Source: Oscillospiraceae bacterium (lineage in GTDB: Bacteria; Bacillota; Clostridia; Oscillospirales; JAAYXM01). Taken from it: a stretch of DNA of 64,000 bases. This document shows positions 1-9,638 of the stretch, piece after piece. The notes under the pieces are model-generated. The model saw only the letters and a program-made list of their open reading frames with translations, made no database searches and was not told the origin of the DNA. Within the stretch, counting starts at the first letter, position 1. The number at the start of each line of letters is the position of its first letter. The position numbers and the translations under genes are program-made. The stretch is from the NCBI GenBank assembly GCA_015067485.1, contig SVMJ01000005.1, forward strand, positions 28,528 to 92,527. Reading direction: 5' to 3'.

Positions 1-134
1 TCGAGCGCATGGGTGAGTTTCGCCTTATCGGTGCCGTATTGCAACAGTTCATCCGCGTGGATGTCGAGCTTCTCGGCGATCGCGGTGATGGGAAGCATCT
101 TCGCTTGTTGAGCAATTTGAATATCGGTCAGCAT
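1..134 (-). CDS. fhs: formate--tetrahydrofolate ligase, N-terminal fragment (runs off window)
   Basis: Reverse complement from ATG at 134 reads MLTDIQIAQQAKMLPITAIAEKLDIHADELLQYGTDKAKLTHAL, typical Fhs N-terminus; AGGAGG-like RBS upstream. Confidence 0.85.
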   Translation of the reverse strand, partial: MLTDIQIAQQAKMLPITAIAEKLDIHADELLQYGTDKAKLTHAL

Positions 135-247
135 GGGTGATCCTCCTTGCGCATTCTATGACTTTTAGTATATCATAAATTTTCCTATTTTCAAGAGAGT
201 TGTTTTATGGTAAACTAAGGATATATCAGATGAAGGGAGTGTGCGGT

Positions 248-1363
248 TTGGCATTCTTACAGGCGATCAAACAGTACTTAAAACAAATTGACCTGCTGCT
301 TTTGGTGTTGTCTCTTCTTGCCACAGGCTTTGGCGTTGTACTCATCGCAAGTGCGACCAAAAGTTACGGTTCGGAATCTTATGTGCAGATCCAACTCATT
401 GCGGCCGCAGTCGGGCTTTTGTTGTTCTTCCTGCTGTCTGTGATGGATGTGGAATCCCTGTGCGGGATTTGGAAAGTGCTTTATGTGTTAAACCTGCTTC
501 TTATCTCATCGCTTATCTTCTTCGGCACGGGTGCGGAAGACACGGGAAACCGTTCCTGGATCCGTTTTGGCGGCATCGGGGTTCAGCCTGCAGAAGTGGG
601 GAAGATTTTATTCATTCTGACCCTTTCCGGGCATATCTACTCGCTCAAAGATGAGATCACAAACTTTTCGAGTTTGATAAAACTCTTGATCCATGCATTT
701 CTCCCGATCGTTTTGATCGTTGTGGTTTCGGGAGACCTTGGTTCCGCGCTTGCATATCTTGCAATTTTCCTGATTATGATCTTCTGCGCGGGGGTCAAAC
801 TGCGTTGGTTTGCCTGCGGGATTGGGATCACTGCGGCGGCGGCGCCGTTTTTGTGGACGCTCTTACGCGCCGACCAGCAGATGCGCATCCGCGTGGTATT
901 TAATCCCGAACTCGATCCATTGGGGCGCGGCTATCACGCGATCCAAAGTAAAATTGCGCTGGGTGCCGGCGGCATCTTCGGGCGGGGTCTCGGTGGCGGA
1001 ACGCAAACCCAGTACGGGTATCTCCCCGCAAAACAGACCGACTTCATTTTCGCAGTAGCGGGAGAAGAGTTGGGGCTGATCGGATGTCTGATCATCATGG
1101 CGCTTCTCACCGCGATCATCATCCGTTGCTTCGTGATTGCAAACCGCTCGGGCGATTCACCCACCTCTTTGGTATGCATCGGGGTTGGCGGGATGATGCT
1201 CTTCCAAACCATCGAAAATATCGGAATGTGTATCGGGCTGATGCCCATCATCGGGCTCACCCTTCCGTTCTTCAGTTACGGTGGCTCGAGTGTACTCACC
1301 GTGTTTTGGGCGATCGCGCTGGTAAGTGCGGCAAAGATGCGTGCATCCAAGCGCCTTTACTGA
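248..1363 (+). CDS. rodA: rod shape-determining protein RodA / FtsW-SpoVE family
   Basis: Multi-TM ORF with NRSWI.FGGIGVQPAE, GYLPAKQTDFIFAVAGEELG and LPFFSYGGSS motifs; TTG at 248 after AAGGGAG is a plausible start (ORF track begins at 200). Confidence 0.85.
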   Translation: MAFLQAIKQYLKQIDLLLLVLSLLATGFGVVLIASATKSYGSESYVQIQLIAAAVGLLLFFLLSVMDVESLCGIWKVLYVLNLLLISSLIFFGTGAEDTGNRSWIRFGGIGVQPAEVGKILFILTLSGHIYSLKDEITNFSSLIKLLIHAFLPIVLIVVVSGDLGSALAYLAIFLIMIFCAGVKLRWFACGIGITAAAAPFLWTLLRADQQMRIRVVFNPELDPLGRGYHAIQSKIALGAGGIFGRGLGGGTQTQYGYLPAKQTDFIFAVAGEELGLIGCLIIMALLTAIIIRCFVIANRSGDSPTSLVCIGVGGMMLFQTIENIGMCIGLMPIIGLTLPFFSYGGSSVLTVFWAIALVSAAKMRASKRLY

Positions 1364-3096
1364 TCGCGCAGAGTGCGGACCATTGTCTCATTTGGTGTTA
1401 CAAACGCGGTCTCATACTTAAAGTAATTGACCATGCCGGGCTTCGCGCCCGGCGGTTTTTTTACGTTTTTGACCGCGGTATAGTCGACAGGTACTTGCGC
1501 AGATGCTCTCGCATTGGAATGGTATGCCGCGATGATTGCGGCTTCGGTCAGCGTTTCGTTGCTCGGTGCTTCCCCGCCGCACGCCAAAATCACATGCGCA
1601 CCCGGGATGCGTTGGGTATGGAACCAGATATCGCCTTTTTGTGCGGTTTTCATGGTGAGTAAATCGTTTTGGCGGTTGTTTCGCCCCACATAAATCGGGG
1701 TCCCGTCGCTTGCATGATACACCCACGGCTCAAGCGTGCGCTGCTTCATTTTCTTTTCGTTTTTCGGGATGCGGACATAGCCTGTCTCGCCCAATTCTTC
1801 GCGGATCTCCAGAAGGTCGCGTTCGGTCTCTGCTTCCATCAAACTCTCCAAAACGCTTTCCAAATAGCGCACTTCTTCTTCACCCTGCTCGATCTGGACG
1901 GCAAGTGCGGCGGATGCGTGTTTCATGCGCTGATACTTGTGGAAGAGTTTGGCCGCATATTCCTGCGGAGTTTTGGTGCGGTCGAGTTTGATCTCGCGTT
2001 CAGGCGCATCTTCTTTGAAATAGTCGATCACGGTAACTCTGGATGCTCCGTGCGGGATCTGATAGAGATTTGCGGTGATGAGTTCCGCCTCTTCCCGAAT
2101 GGTATCGCGCTCCTGCGCTTGACGTATTTCTTCTTCCTGAATCCCGATTTTGCGGCGGATACGGTTGAGTGCGGTCTCTACATTTTTACGGAGTACCGCG
2201 CTTTTGCGCATCATGCGCTCTTTCGCACTCTTTTCTCCATAGAAGCGGTCAAGAAGTTTGGAAAAGTTTTCACACACTTCTTCTACATAGTGATTTTGAT
2301 ACTGAGAAAGTTTCAAAAATGAAAATTCTTTCGGAATTCCGTTTTCCAAATAGAGTATGGGCACAGGATTTTCGAGTGCAAACACTTCTTCCAGAACAGA
2401 TGCCACCCGTTCTTTTTCTTCTCGCGTCATGCAAAGTAAGAGTTTTCCGCTATCGCCGCACGCGCGGTATACGATTTCGCGTGCAACCAGGGGCGATACA
2501 CCGAGAAAAGTTTGTACCAGGAATCGGTCTGCCGGCAAATCTGCATCCATCAAGTCAACCAGTTCTGCACGGGAAAGTTCGCCGATGGCGCGCTTTTCGG
2601 GCGGTGCGGGTAGGCGGTAAAAGAGTCCGGGAAGGACGCCGCGGTCTCCACCTTGTGTCAAATCCAAGCGCTTCATGCAGTCGATGATACGGTCTTCCCC
2701 ATCACGCAAAATCAAATTGGTATAGCGACCGATGAGCTCGAGTGTGAGTGTGCGTGTTACACGGTCGCCGAATTCGTTGTTGACCGCGACGGTGATATCC
2801 ACCACGCGCTCCAAACTCGGTTGTGTGACCCGCAGAATGGTACCGCCCTGCAAGTGCTTACGAAGCAGCATACAGAACATGGGCGGGGTTTTGGGGTTTT
2901 CCAGTTTCTGCTCGGTCAGGTGGATGCGTGGGCTGTTTCCTGCCGACAGCAACAACATACGCGCGCCCGCGGGCGTGCGCAAATGGAACACGAATTCATC
3001 GCGCTCAGGTTGTTGGATTTTATCGATTTTTGCACCGCTTAGAGTTTCGTTCAACTCATATACCAAGCGGGACAGGAACAGCGCGTCGAGTGCCAT
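1357..3096 (-). CDS. rqcH: NFACT family protein RqcH (Rqc2 homologue / fibronectin-binding protein A-like)
   Basis: MALDALFLSRLVYELNETLSGAKIDKIQQPERDEFVFHLR N-terminus and C-terminal NFACT-R GDIWFHTQRIPGAHVIL; 579 aa. Confidence 0.88.
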   Translation of the reverse strand: MALDALFLSRLVYELNETLSGAKIDKIQQPERDEFVFHLRTPAGARMLLLSAGNSPRIHLTEQKLENPKTPPMFCMLLRKHLQGGTILRVTQPSLERVVDITVAVNNEFGDRVTRTLTLELIGRYTNLILRDGEDRIIDCMKRLDLTQGGDRGVLPGLFYRLPAPPEKRAIGELSRAELVDLMDADLPADRFLVQTFLGVSPLVAREIVYRACGDSGKLLLCMTREEKERVASVLEEVFALENPVPILYLENGIPKEFSFLKLSQYQNHYVEEVCENFSKLLDRFYGEKSAKERMMRKSAVLRKNVETALNRIRRKIGIQEEEIRQAQERDTIREEAELITANLYQIPHGASRVTVIDYFKEDAPEREIKLDRTKTPQEYAAKLFHKYQRMKHASAALAVQIEQGEEEVRYLESVLESLMEAETERDLLEIREELGETGYVRIPKNEKKMKQRTLEPWVYHASDGTPIYVGRNNRQNDLLTMKTAQKGDIWFHTQRIPGAHVILACGGEAPSNETLTEAAIIAAYHSNARASAQVPVDYTAVKNVKKPPGAKPGMVNYFKYETAFVTPNETMVRTLRDQ

Positions 3097-3107
3097 GTTG
3101 TTTCTCC

Positions 3108-3863
3108 TTACCGTGCGAAATAGGATGTTTGGTTTTGATTGCTCTCCGCCACTTCCACCGAAAGTGCGGGGAATGTTTTGCTCAAATATTCTTTAAGGCG
3201 TGCGCAGACCGGGGCTTCGGTTGCAAAGTGCCCTCCTTCGATCAGGTTTCTACCCTGGGCTTCCAGCCATTGATGGTGCTTGACTTCACCCGTGATGAAG
3301 GTATCGCAACCGTGCGACCAAGCGGTTTCAGCAAGATCTCCTGCCGCGCCGCCCACAACACCTACACGCTGCACTGGGTTTTCTCCGCAGTAACGCAAGT
3401 CTGCACCAAGTGCATCTGCCACGCGGGACAAAAAGTCTTTCATCGAAGTAGTCTCGATCTCACCGATTCTGAGCATCGGCTCGTCTTCCACAGTCTCAAT
3501 ATTGCTCAGCCCGATCATTTCCGCAAGGCAGTCATTCACGCCACCTTGTGCGGCATCCAGATTGGTGTGCATACAAATCGCGGAAACCCCAGAGCGTACA
3601 AGGGAGATGATATTCTTCCCTGTATACGTTTCGTCGGTGATTTTGGTTTGAGCGCCAAAGATGATCGGATGATGCGAAACGATGAGTTCGGCACCTTTTT
3701 CCTTTGCTTCCGAAATCACTTGTGGGGTAATGTCAAGTGCGATGAGAACCGAAGTTACGCTCGCGTTTTCTTCCCCCACCAAAAAACCGGGGTTATCAAA
3801 ATCGAGTGCGAGAGAAAGCGGTGCGTAGTCGCACAACGCGCTATAAATCTCATGTACAGTCAT
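3108..3863 (-). CDS. Nif3-like dinuclear metal center hexameric protein
   Basis: VSHHPIIFGAQTKIT, AICMHTNLDAAQGGVND, FITGEVKHHQWLEAQ motifs; adjacent to trmK as commonly seen. Confidence 0.88.
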   Translation of the reverse strand: MTVHEIYSALCDYAPLSLALDFDNPGFLVGEENASVTSVLIALDITPQVISEAKEKGAELIVSHHPIIFGAQTKITDETYTGKNIISLVRSGVSAICMHTNLDAAQGGVNDCLAEMIGLSNIETVEDEPMLRIGEIETTSMKDFLSRVADALGADLRYCGENPVQRVGVVGGAAGDLAETAWSHGCDTFITGEVKHHQWLEAQGRNLIEGGHFATEAPVCARLKEYLSKTFPALSVEVAESNQNQTSYFAR

Positions 3864-4522
3864 AATGTTTCGCTCCTTCTCTGTAATGCCGCGATGATCT
3901 GCTCGGTCTCGGTGATACGGGCGCTATCTTGCTCTTCTGCCGCTTTGAGACCTCGCAGTTGCCTTTCCATTCGGGAGAGCACGTGGGAAATATACGCTTT
4001 TGCAAGCGGGGACTTGTCCGCGGCACGGCTTAAATACAACTGATCCAAACTCTCATACCGTTCTTCCCCGCGGCGTACAAGCAGAATGGGATAGAATTTT
4101 CTACCTTCCTGCGCGATCTCTTCACGTTCCACGAGGTAGCCGCGATCAAACAGCCCTGCGCGCAGGCGTTCCCCCGCGGTCATGGGTTGCAGGATAAACC
4201 ACACTCCATCGTCGCGCGTCCATTCCGCTGTGTCCAAAATATGTAAAATGAGTTCCCCGCCCATCCCTGCGATCACGACCAGGTCATGTTTCGGAACATC
4301 AGTCAGTCCGTCGGTGAGACGAGTACTCACGCGGTCTGACATTCCGCACGCGGAGATGGCGAGTTTGGCGCGTGAGAGCGGGCCTTCGCCCACATCGGTT
4401 GCGGTTGCGCGTGTTGCAATTCCGCGGCGCACCAGCTCGATTGCTACTTTTGCATGGTCTGCGCCCACATCCACCGCGGACTGTACCTGCGGTGCCATGG
4501 ACAAAATGGTTTCCAAACGCAT
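3860..4522 (-). CDS. trmK: tRNA (adenine(22)-N(1))-methyltransferase TrmK
   Basis: AVDVGADHAKVAIELVRRGIATRATATDVGEGPLSRAK and DLVVIAGMGGELILHIL motifs; start taken at the internal ATG (4522). Confidence 0.85.
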   Translation of the reverse strand: MRLETILSMAPQVQSAVDVGADHAKVAIELVRRGIATRATATDVGEGPLSRAKLAISACGMSDRVSTRLTDGLTDVPKHDLVVIAGMGGELILHILDTAEWTRDDGVWFILQPMTAGERLRAGLFDRGYLVEREEIAQEGRKFYPILLVRRGEERYESLDQLYLSRAADKSPLAKAYISHVLSRMERQLRGLKAAEEQDSARITETEQIIAALQRRSETL

Positions 4523-4533
4523 AGGTTCTCCTC

Positions 4534-4694
4534 TAAGCACACGGGAGTTGGACCCTGTATGCCTTAAATTTGTAAAATTTGCACACTTTTCACTTGTCGT
4601 TCTCGGAGGGCTTTCGTATTTTCAAGGGATTTTGCGCAGTATCAGTCAAAATTAACGTCTTAAAACCATACCGGGTTCGACTCCCGTGTGCTTA
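4534..4694. repeat. inverted repeat with tRNA T-arm/acceptor-like ends
   Basis: TAAGCACACGGGAGT (4534-4548) is an exact reverse complement of ACTCCCGTGTGCTTA (4680-4694); the right arm extends as GGGTTCGACTCCCGTGTGCTTA. Confidence 0.6.
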
Positions 4695-4698
4695 ATAA

Positions 4699-4732
4699 AG
4701 ATACCCCCCGCGAATGCAGGGGGTATCGGTTT
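4699..4732. terminator. GC-rich hairpin, probable bidirectional terminator
   Basis: GATACCCCCCGCGAATGCAGGGGGTATC followed by T-rich tract. Confidence 0.6.
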
Positions 4733-4737
4733 TGGAT

Positions 4738-4944
4738 TTACTCTTTGCTTGCCAAATGTGCGTTCAACTTTTCAAGCAGCGCATCAACGTCCACGCCGTG
4801 AACTTCGCATGCCTGTTCCAAAGTCTCGCCGCGAGCGGACGGGCAACCCAGGCAATGCATCCCGATTTCCAAGAAATACGGAGCCGTGGTGCGGTCGATA
4901 TCCAAAATATCACCGATAATGGTGTCTCTTGTGATCTGAGCCAT
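4738..4944 (-). CDS. DUF1858 domain-containing protein (putative redox disulfide domain)
   Basis: MAQITRDTIIGDILDIDRTTAPYFLEIGMHCLGCPSARGETLEQACEVHGVD; CLGCP motif. Confidence 0.85.
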   Translation of the reverse strand: MAQITRDTIIGDILDIDRTTAPYFLEIGMHCLGCPSARGETLEQACEVHGVDVDALLEKLNAHLASKE

Positions 4945-5001
4945 CGTATAGTCCTCCTTCGCTTCAGGTTACTTTCATGATACCACGAATCCCCTTGATT
5001 T

Positions 5002-5697
5002 TCAAGTGTTATTTTCGCGTTTCTCACGGATGCGGCGGTGCAGATACTCGAGTGCATCGGATAGACTTCCCAACTCATCAATGAGTCCGGATTCTACTGC
5101 TTCGCGCCCGTCTACCACCGTCCCAACATCGGTTGCGATCTCCCCTGTCGCCAGCATATAGCGGCGGAAATCATCTTCTGAGATATTGGAATGCCCTGAA
5201 ACGAAACGGATGATCCGCTCCTGCACGCGCTCGAAATATCGGAAGGTCTGGGGCGAGCCAACCACAACGCCCGTAATCCGCACCGGATGAATGGTAACCA
5301 CCGCGCTCGGTGCGATAAACGAATGCTCGGCAGCGACCGCAAGCGGGACTCCGATGGAATGCCCGCCACCTAAAATCAGCGATACCGTGGGCGTTTTCAT
5401 CCCCGCGATGAGTTCCGCAATGGCAAGCCCCGCTTCAATGTCCCCGCCCACCGTGTTGAGTAGGATAAGCAACCCTTCGATCTCATCACTCTCTTCGATT
5501 GCGGCAAGTTGCGGACAAACGTGTTCGTACTTGGTAGATTTATTTTCACTCGGGAGCACGTTATGCCCTTCGATTTGTCCGACAATGGTAATGCAATGAA
5601 TATTCCCCCGATCCGAACGCGTGGTCACCGAGCCATGCTCGTAAATCTCTTCACGGTCCTGTTCGCGCGCATCCGGGGATTTGCTTTCTTCAAACAT
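5002..5697 (-). CDS. ClpP-like serine protease, TepA (translocation-enhancing protein) family
   Basis: LLNTVGGDIEAGLAIAELI, LILGGGHSIGVPLAVAAEHSFIAPSAVVTIHPVR; RBS AGGAG upstream of ATG 5697. Confidence 0.8.
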   Translation of the reverse strand: MFEESKSPDAREQDREEIYEHGSVTTRSDRGNIHCITIVGQIEGHNVLPSENKSTKYEHVCPQLAAIEESDEIEGLLILLNTVGGDIEAGLAIAELIAGMKTPTVSLILGGGHSIGVPLAVAAEHSFIAPSAVVTIHPVRITGVVVGSPQTFRYFERVQERIIRFVSGHSNISEDDFRRYMLATGEIATDVGTVVDGREAVESGLIDELGSLSDALEYLHRRIREKRENNT

Positions 5698-5741
5698 GAG
5701 CACACTCCTTTTTTCGTTTAGTATGCCCATAAAAACACAAA

Positions 5742-5772
5742 AAAACCACTTCAAAATGAAGTGGTCTATTCT
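5742..5772 (-). terminator. rho-independent terminator
   Basis: Minus strand GACCACTTCATTTTGAAGTGGTTTTTTTG. Confidence 0.75.
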
Positions 5773-6113
5773 TGATTCTTCTTTGCAGTATTGATTGACG
5801 AAATGAGCATTCGTTTTACTTCTTCTGCAAGCGATAAAATATCATCAAAATCATAATCAATGAAACCGGTTCTCTTTAGCAGCATTAACCAATAAACGGT
5901 TTCACTTGTTTCTTTAAGAGAAATGTGTAACTTTGCAATGAAATCAGCTTTACTATTCCCATAAATCGCTTCGTTTATGTTTACACCAACTGACGTCGCA
6001 CTTCTTAGCAACTGTTTTGTAATCGTCGTATCCTTTTTTTGTTTTGAAAACGCTTCATAGAATAAAACAACTTTTGCTGCCAAGTCAAAAGATTTGTTGA
6101 CTAAAGGACTTTC
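5766..6113 (-). CDS. four helix bundle protein (23S rRNA intervening-sequence family)
   Basis: MESPLVNKSFDLAAKVVLFYEAFSKQK...LLRSATSVGVNINEAIYGNSKADFIAKLHISLKETSETVYWL motif. Confidence 0.85.
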   Translation of the reverse strand, partial: ESPLVNKSFDLAAKVVLFYEAFSKQKKDTTITKQLLRSATSVGVNINEAIYGNSKADFIAKLHISLKETSETVYWLMLLKRTGFIDYDFDDILSLAEEVKRMLISSINTAKKNQE

Positions 6114-6252
6114 CATCACGATCACCAATCTTGGAATACTTTGCAAAAACGAACTTACCGTTTCTCTTCTCTTTTCTCTCTTCTCTCTTATTTGGAAACG
6201 ACAATTGAAGTGAAAACAGAAAAGAGAAGGACAAAAAGCGAATAGTACAAAA

Positions 6253-6292
6253 AAAACGACAATCTTCTTCAGCGAAAATTGTCGTTTCTTTT
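6253..6292. terminator. hairpin terminator downstream of tRNA-Val
   Basis: AACGACAATcttcttcagcgaaaATTGTCGTT with T-tract on both strands. Confidence 0.65.
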
Positions 6293-6367
6293 GGTGGACG
6301 ATAACGGGTTCGAACCGCTGACCCTTCGCACGTCAAGCGAATGCTCTACCAGCTGAGCTAATCGTCC
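6292..6367 (-). tRNA. tRNA-Val (GAC), CCA encoded
   Basis: Minus strand GGACGAT TA GCTCAGCTGGTAGAGC A TTCGC TTGACGT GCGAA GGGTC AGCGG TTCGAAC CCGTT ATCGTCC A CCA; anticodon GAC. Confidence 0.95.
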
Positions 6368-6387
6368 ATACGGAATCAACATCGATT

Positions 6388-6416
6388 ATTATACCCAAAT
6401 CATGTTTTTTTGTCAA
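6388..6416 (-). promoter_or_regulatory. sigma-70/SigA consensus promoter for tRNA-Val
   Basis: Minus strand TTGACA - 17 bp - TATAAT. Confidence 0.85.
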
Positions 6417-6486
6417 TACTTTTTATTGATATTTTTTCGGAAAGCGGAAAGACTAAAATCGAAACCAGTGAAAAGGAGTTTTGAAG

Positions 6487-6657
6487 ATGAACTGCAACAC
6501 CAAAAAGAACGAGAGCATCAAGTGTAACGTTACCTCTTGTGTAAACCATTGCGGCACTGCGGACTACTGCTCGCTCAGTTGCATCACCGTGGGTACCCAC
6601 GAGTGCAACCCGACTCAGGACCAGTGCACCGACTGTATGTCCTTCCGCAAGAAGTAA
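6487..6657 (+). CDS. DUF1540 domain-containing small Cys-rich protein (56 aa; not in supplied ORF track)
   Basis: MNCNTKKNESIKCNVTSCVNHCGTADYCSLSCITVGTHECNPTQDQCTDCMSFRKK with RBS AAAAGGAG. Confidence 0.85.
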   Translation: MNCNTKKNESIKCNVTSCVNHCGTADYCSLSCITVGTHECNPTQDQCTDCMSFRKK

Positions 6658-6660
6658 CAC

Positions 6661-6699
6661 CCATCGGCACGGCGCAACGCCGTGCCGATGTTCTTTTTT
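6661..6699 (+). terminator. rho-independent terminator
   Basis: CATCGGCACGGCGCAACGCCGTGCCGATGTTCTTTTTT. Confidence 0.85.
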
Positions 6700-6740
6700 C
6701 ATCACCACTTCGCATAGATTAAAACCAAAGGAGTGGTGAT

Positions 6741-9200
6741 ATGCAAGGACTGACTTCACAGGAAGCGGCGGCTCGTCTTCGTCAGCACGGGCACAATGAA
6801 CTCGCAAAACCGAAAAAACACGGAGCTATCCTGAGCCTTGCCCTGTCGCAATTTTGCGATGTTTTGGTGGTGATCCTGCTGATTGCCGCAAGCATCAGTC
6901 TGATTCTCGGCGATGTGAGCGAAGCGCTCACCATCGGCGTCATCTTACTGCTCAACGCTCTCCTCGGCTTCTTTCAGGAATACAGCACCGAGCGCGCGCT
7001 CGAAAAACTAAACGCACTCACCGCGCCGCAGGCGACCGTCCTGCGCGACGGGAAAGAGACCACGCTGGATGCCACCTTGCTCGTCCCCGACGACATCGTG
7101 CTGCTCTCCGCGGGCGACCGCATCCCTGCAGACGGGGTTCTGCTCACCGCGAACTCGTTTGTATCCGACGAGAGTATGCTCACGGGTGAGTCGGTGGGCG
7201 TGGCAAAATCGAAAAACGATCCTGTCTTCTCCGGTTGTATCGTAACCCAAGGAAACGGTCTCTTCCGCATCACCGCGACCGGTGCAAATTCCGAAATGGG
7301 CAAAATCGCGGGCATGCTCGCACACGCCCCCACACCGCCCACACCCCTGCAGATCCGACTTGCCAAACTCGGTGGCGTGATCGGGGTCTCCTGCATTCTC
7401 ATCTGTCTCGCAGTCGCGATTTGCGGCATTTTGCGCGGTTACGCACCGCTTGATATGCTGCTCACAGGCGTATCCCTTGCGGTCGCCGCCGTCCCCGAAG
7501 GACTCCCTGCGATCGTAACCGTCGCGCTCGCGCTCGCGGTACGGCGCATGGTCTCCCGTCGTGCGCTCATCCGCAAACTGCATGCGGTGGAAACCCTTGG
7601 CTGCGCCACCGTGGTCTGTTCGGACAAAACGGGCACACTCACGCAAAATCGTATGGAAGTAAAAACCATTGTAACCCCCGACGGGAACACATCTCGGCTT
7701 CTCACCATCGCAAAACTTTGCAATAATGCCACCGAAACCACAGGCGAGCCAACCGAACGCGCACTCTTTCTCGCCGCGAAAAAGCAGAAAGTCGATGGAG
7801 CAAGGATCAGCGAACTCCCCTTCGATTCCGAGCGCAAACGCATGAGTGTTTTGGTACATACCAAAAACGGCAAGATGCTCTACACCAAAGGCGCGCCCGA
7901 TCTGCTGCTCCCCTTGTGTACCCGCTATGAATCCCACGGTCAAATTCTCCCTTTAACCGATGAGATGCGCTCTGCGTTTGAGCGGCAAAATGTCGATCTC
8001 GCAAGTGGGGCCCTGCGCGTACTCGCCTTTGCATACCGCGAAAGCGAAACTTTGGATGAGTCTGATCTGATCTACTGTGGTCTCGCAGGTCTGATGGACC
8101 CGCCGCGCAAAGACGTCAAAGCCGCGGTCAAAACCTGCCGCAAAGCGGGCATCCGCCCCGTGATGGTAACCGGCGACCACGTGCTCACCGCACGCGCCAT
8201 CGCGGAGCAGATCGACATTTTCCGCCCCGGGGATGCGGTGCTCTCAGGCTCTGATCTCGACCGCCTATCCGACACCGCATTGACTGAGAAACTCGCAAAA
8301 ACAAGCGTTTTTGCGCGTGTAACGCCCGCTCACAAACTCCGCATCGTGCGCGCATTCCAAAAGAGCGGTGAAGTGGTCGCCATGACGGGCGACGGGGTCA
8401 ACGATGCGCCTGCGGTGCGGGAAGCGGATATCGGGGTCGCCATGGGGAAATCGGGTACCGACGTTACGCGCGAAGCGGCAGGCGTGGTACTGCTGGATGA
8501 CAGTTTCGGAACGCTGGTACGCGCCGCAGAAGAAGGGCGCGGCATCTATGCCAACATCCGCAAATTCATCCGCTATCTGCTCTCCTGTAACATCGGCGAA
8601 GTGTGTACCATGTTCTTCGCCATGCTGGTCGGTCTCCCCATCCCCTTACTCCCAATTCAGATTCTGTTTGTAAACTTAGTAACCGACGGTCTCCCCGCGG
8701 TCGCACTCGGTCTGGAACCCACCGATCCCCATGTGATGCAGCATCCCCCACGCGGCAAAAACGACTCAGTCTTTTCCGGTGGTCTTGGCGGAAAGATCGT
8801 GGCGCGTGGACTCATGATCGGGCTTGCAACGCTTTTGGTCTTCACCACAGTCTACCACGATGCGGGCTTGCGCCCAGGTCGCACCGCCGCCCTGTGCACG
8901 CTGATTTTCGCGCAGCTCTTCCACGTCTTCGAGTGCAAGAGCGAAACCGCGCCCTTGTGGAAGATTCCACTCGCAAACAACCCGGCACTCATCGGGGCAG
9001 TATTCTTCAGCGCGGCGGCGCTCCTATGTGCCATTTATATTCCGTTTTTGGCGGGGGTGTTTGAACTCATGCCGCTGGATATGAAGCAGTTTCTCTTATC
9101 AACAGGGGTGGCGGCATCGCTTCCCGTTTTATCGGGACTGCTCAGAAAAAGAAAAAAGACCGCCCATAGCGGTCTCACACCCAAGGCTTCCCTTGAGTGA
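6741..9200 (+). CDS. cation-translocating P-type ATPase (P2A/Ca2+-type)
   Basis: CSDKTGTLTQNRM, MTGDGVNDAPAVREADIGVAMG, VPEGLPAIVTVALA motifs. Confidence 0.92.
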   Translation: MQGLTSQEAAARLRQHGHNELAKPKKHGAILSLALSQFCDVLVVILLIAASISLILGDVSEALTIGVILLLNALLGFFQEYSTERALEKLNALTAPQATVLRDGKETTLDATLLVPDDIVLLSAGDRIPADGVLLTANSFVSDESMLTGESVGVAKSKNDPVFSGCIVTQGNGLFRITATGANSEMGKIAGMLAHAPTPPTPLQIRLAKLGGVIGVSCILICLAVAICGILRGYAPLDMLLTGVSLAVAAVPEGLPAIVTVALALAVRRMVSRRALIRKLHAVETLGCATVVCSDKTGTLTQNRMEVKTIVTPDGNTSRLLTIAKLCNNATETTGEPTERALFLAAKKQKVDGARISELPFDSERKRMSVLVHTKNGKMLYTKGAPDLLLPLCTRYESHGQILPLTDEMRSAFERQNVDLASGALRVLAFAYRESETLDESDLIYCGLAGLMDPPRKDVKAAVKTCRKAGIRPVMVTGDHVLTARAIAEQIDIFRPGDAVLSGSDLDRLSDTALTEKLAKTSVFARVTPAHKLRIVRAFQKSGEVVAMTGDGVNDAPAVREADIGVAMGKSGTDVTREAAGVVLLDDSFGTLVRAAEEGRGIYANIRKFIRYLLSCNIGEVCTMFFAMLVGLPIPLLPIQILFVNLVTDGLPAVALGLEPTDPHVMQHPPRGKNDSVFSGGLGGKIVARGLMIGLATLLVFTTVYHDAGLRPGRTAALCTLIFAQLFHVFECKSETAPLWKIPLANNPALIGAVFFSAAALLCAIYIPFLAGVFELMPLDMKQFLLSTGVAASLPVLSGLLRKRKKTAHSGLTPKASLE

Positions 9201-9203
9201 GTA

Positions 9204-9638
9204 TCAGCGCTCCCCCAAAAAGGCTTCCCCTTGAGGGGAAGCTGTCGAGCAAAGCGAGACTGATGAGGTGTCGATATGCTTTAAGATATCTTCGCAAACA
9301 CTCTCAAATCTTTGATTGATATCCAAATTGGAATATCTCAACACCTTGAAACCGAGAGATGTTAAATACTCATCCCGTATTACGTCGTTCGCAATCCCTT
9401 TCTCTTCATAGTGTTGCGAGCCGTCAAGTTCAATCACAATTTTTGCTGAAGCAATGTAAAAATCAACAATATAGTTCCCGATCACCTTTTGTCTGTGGAC
9501 AGTAATCGGTAATGTTTTCAAAAAATCGTACCATAAACGGCGTTCTTCTTTGGTCATGTTCTTTCTTAATGTTTTTGCCCTGTCCGTTAATTTTGCGTTA
9601 TTGGTTTGATTCATCCGATTCCACCTCATCCACCGCAA
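9204..9638 (-). CDS. DUF559 (endonuclease-like/Vsr-fold) domain-containing protein
   Basis: RAKTLRKNMTKEERRLWYDFLKTLPITVHRQKVIGNYIVDFYIASAKIVIELDGSQHYEEKGIANDVIRDEYLTSLGFKVLRYSNLDI. Confidence 0.88.
   Translation of the reverse strand: MRWMRWNRMNQTNNAKLTDRAKTLRKNMTKEERRLWYDFLKTLPITVHRQKVIGNYIVDFYIASAKIVIELDGSQHYEEKGIANDVIRDEYLTSLGFKVLRYSNLDINQRFESVCEDILKHIDTSSVSLCSTASPQGEAFLGER
9223..9275 (-). repeat. palindromic intergenic repeat, copy 1 (inverted relative to copy 2)
   Basis: GCTTCCCCTTGAGGGGAAGC-TGTCGAGCAAAGCGAGACT-GATGAGGTG. Confidence 0.7.

Noticed and set aside
2928-4043. 371-aa plus ORF opposite Nif3/TrmK
   Set aside because: No family features; minus-strand genes are convincing.
4534-4694. 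Full tRNA gene with intron
   Set aside because: Acceptor-like ends pair, but no D-arm or anticodon arm can be found between them.
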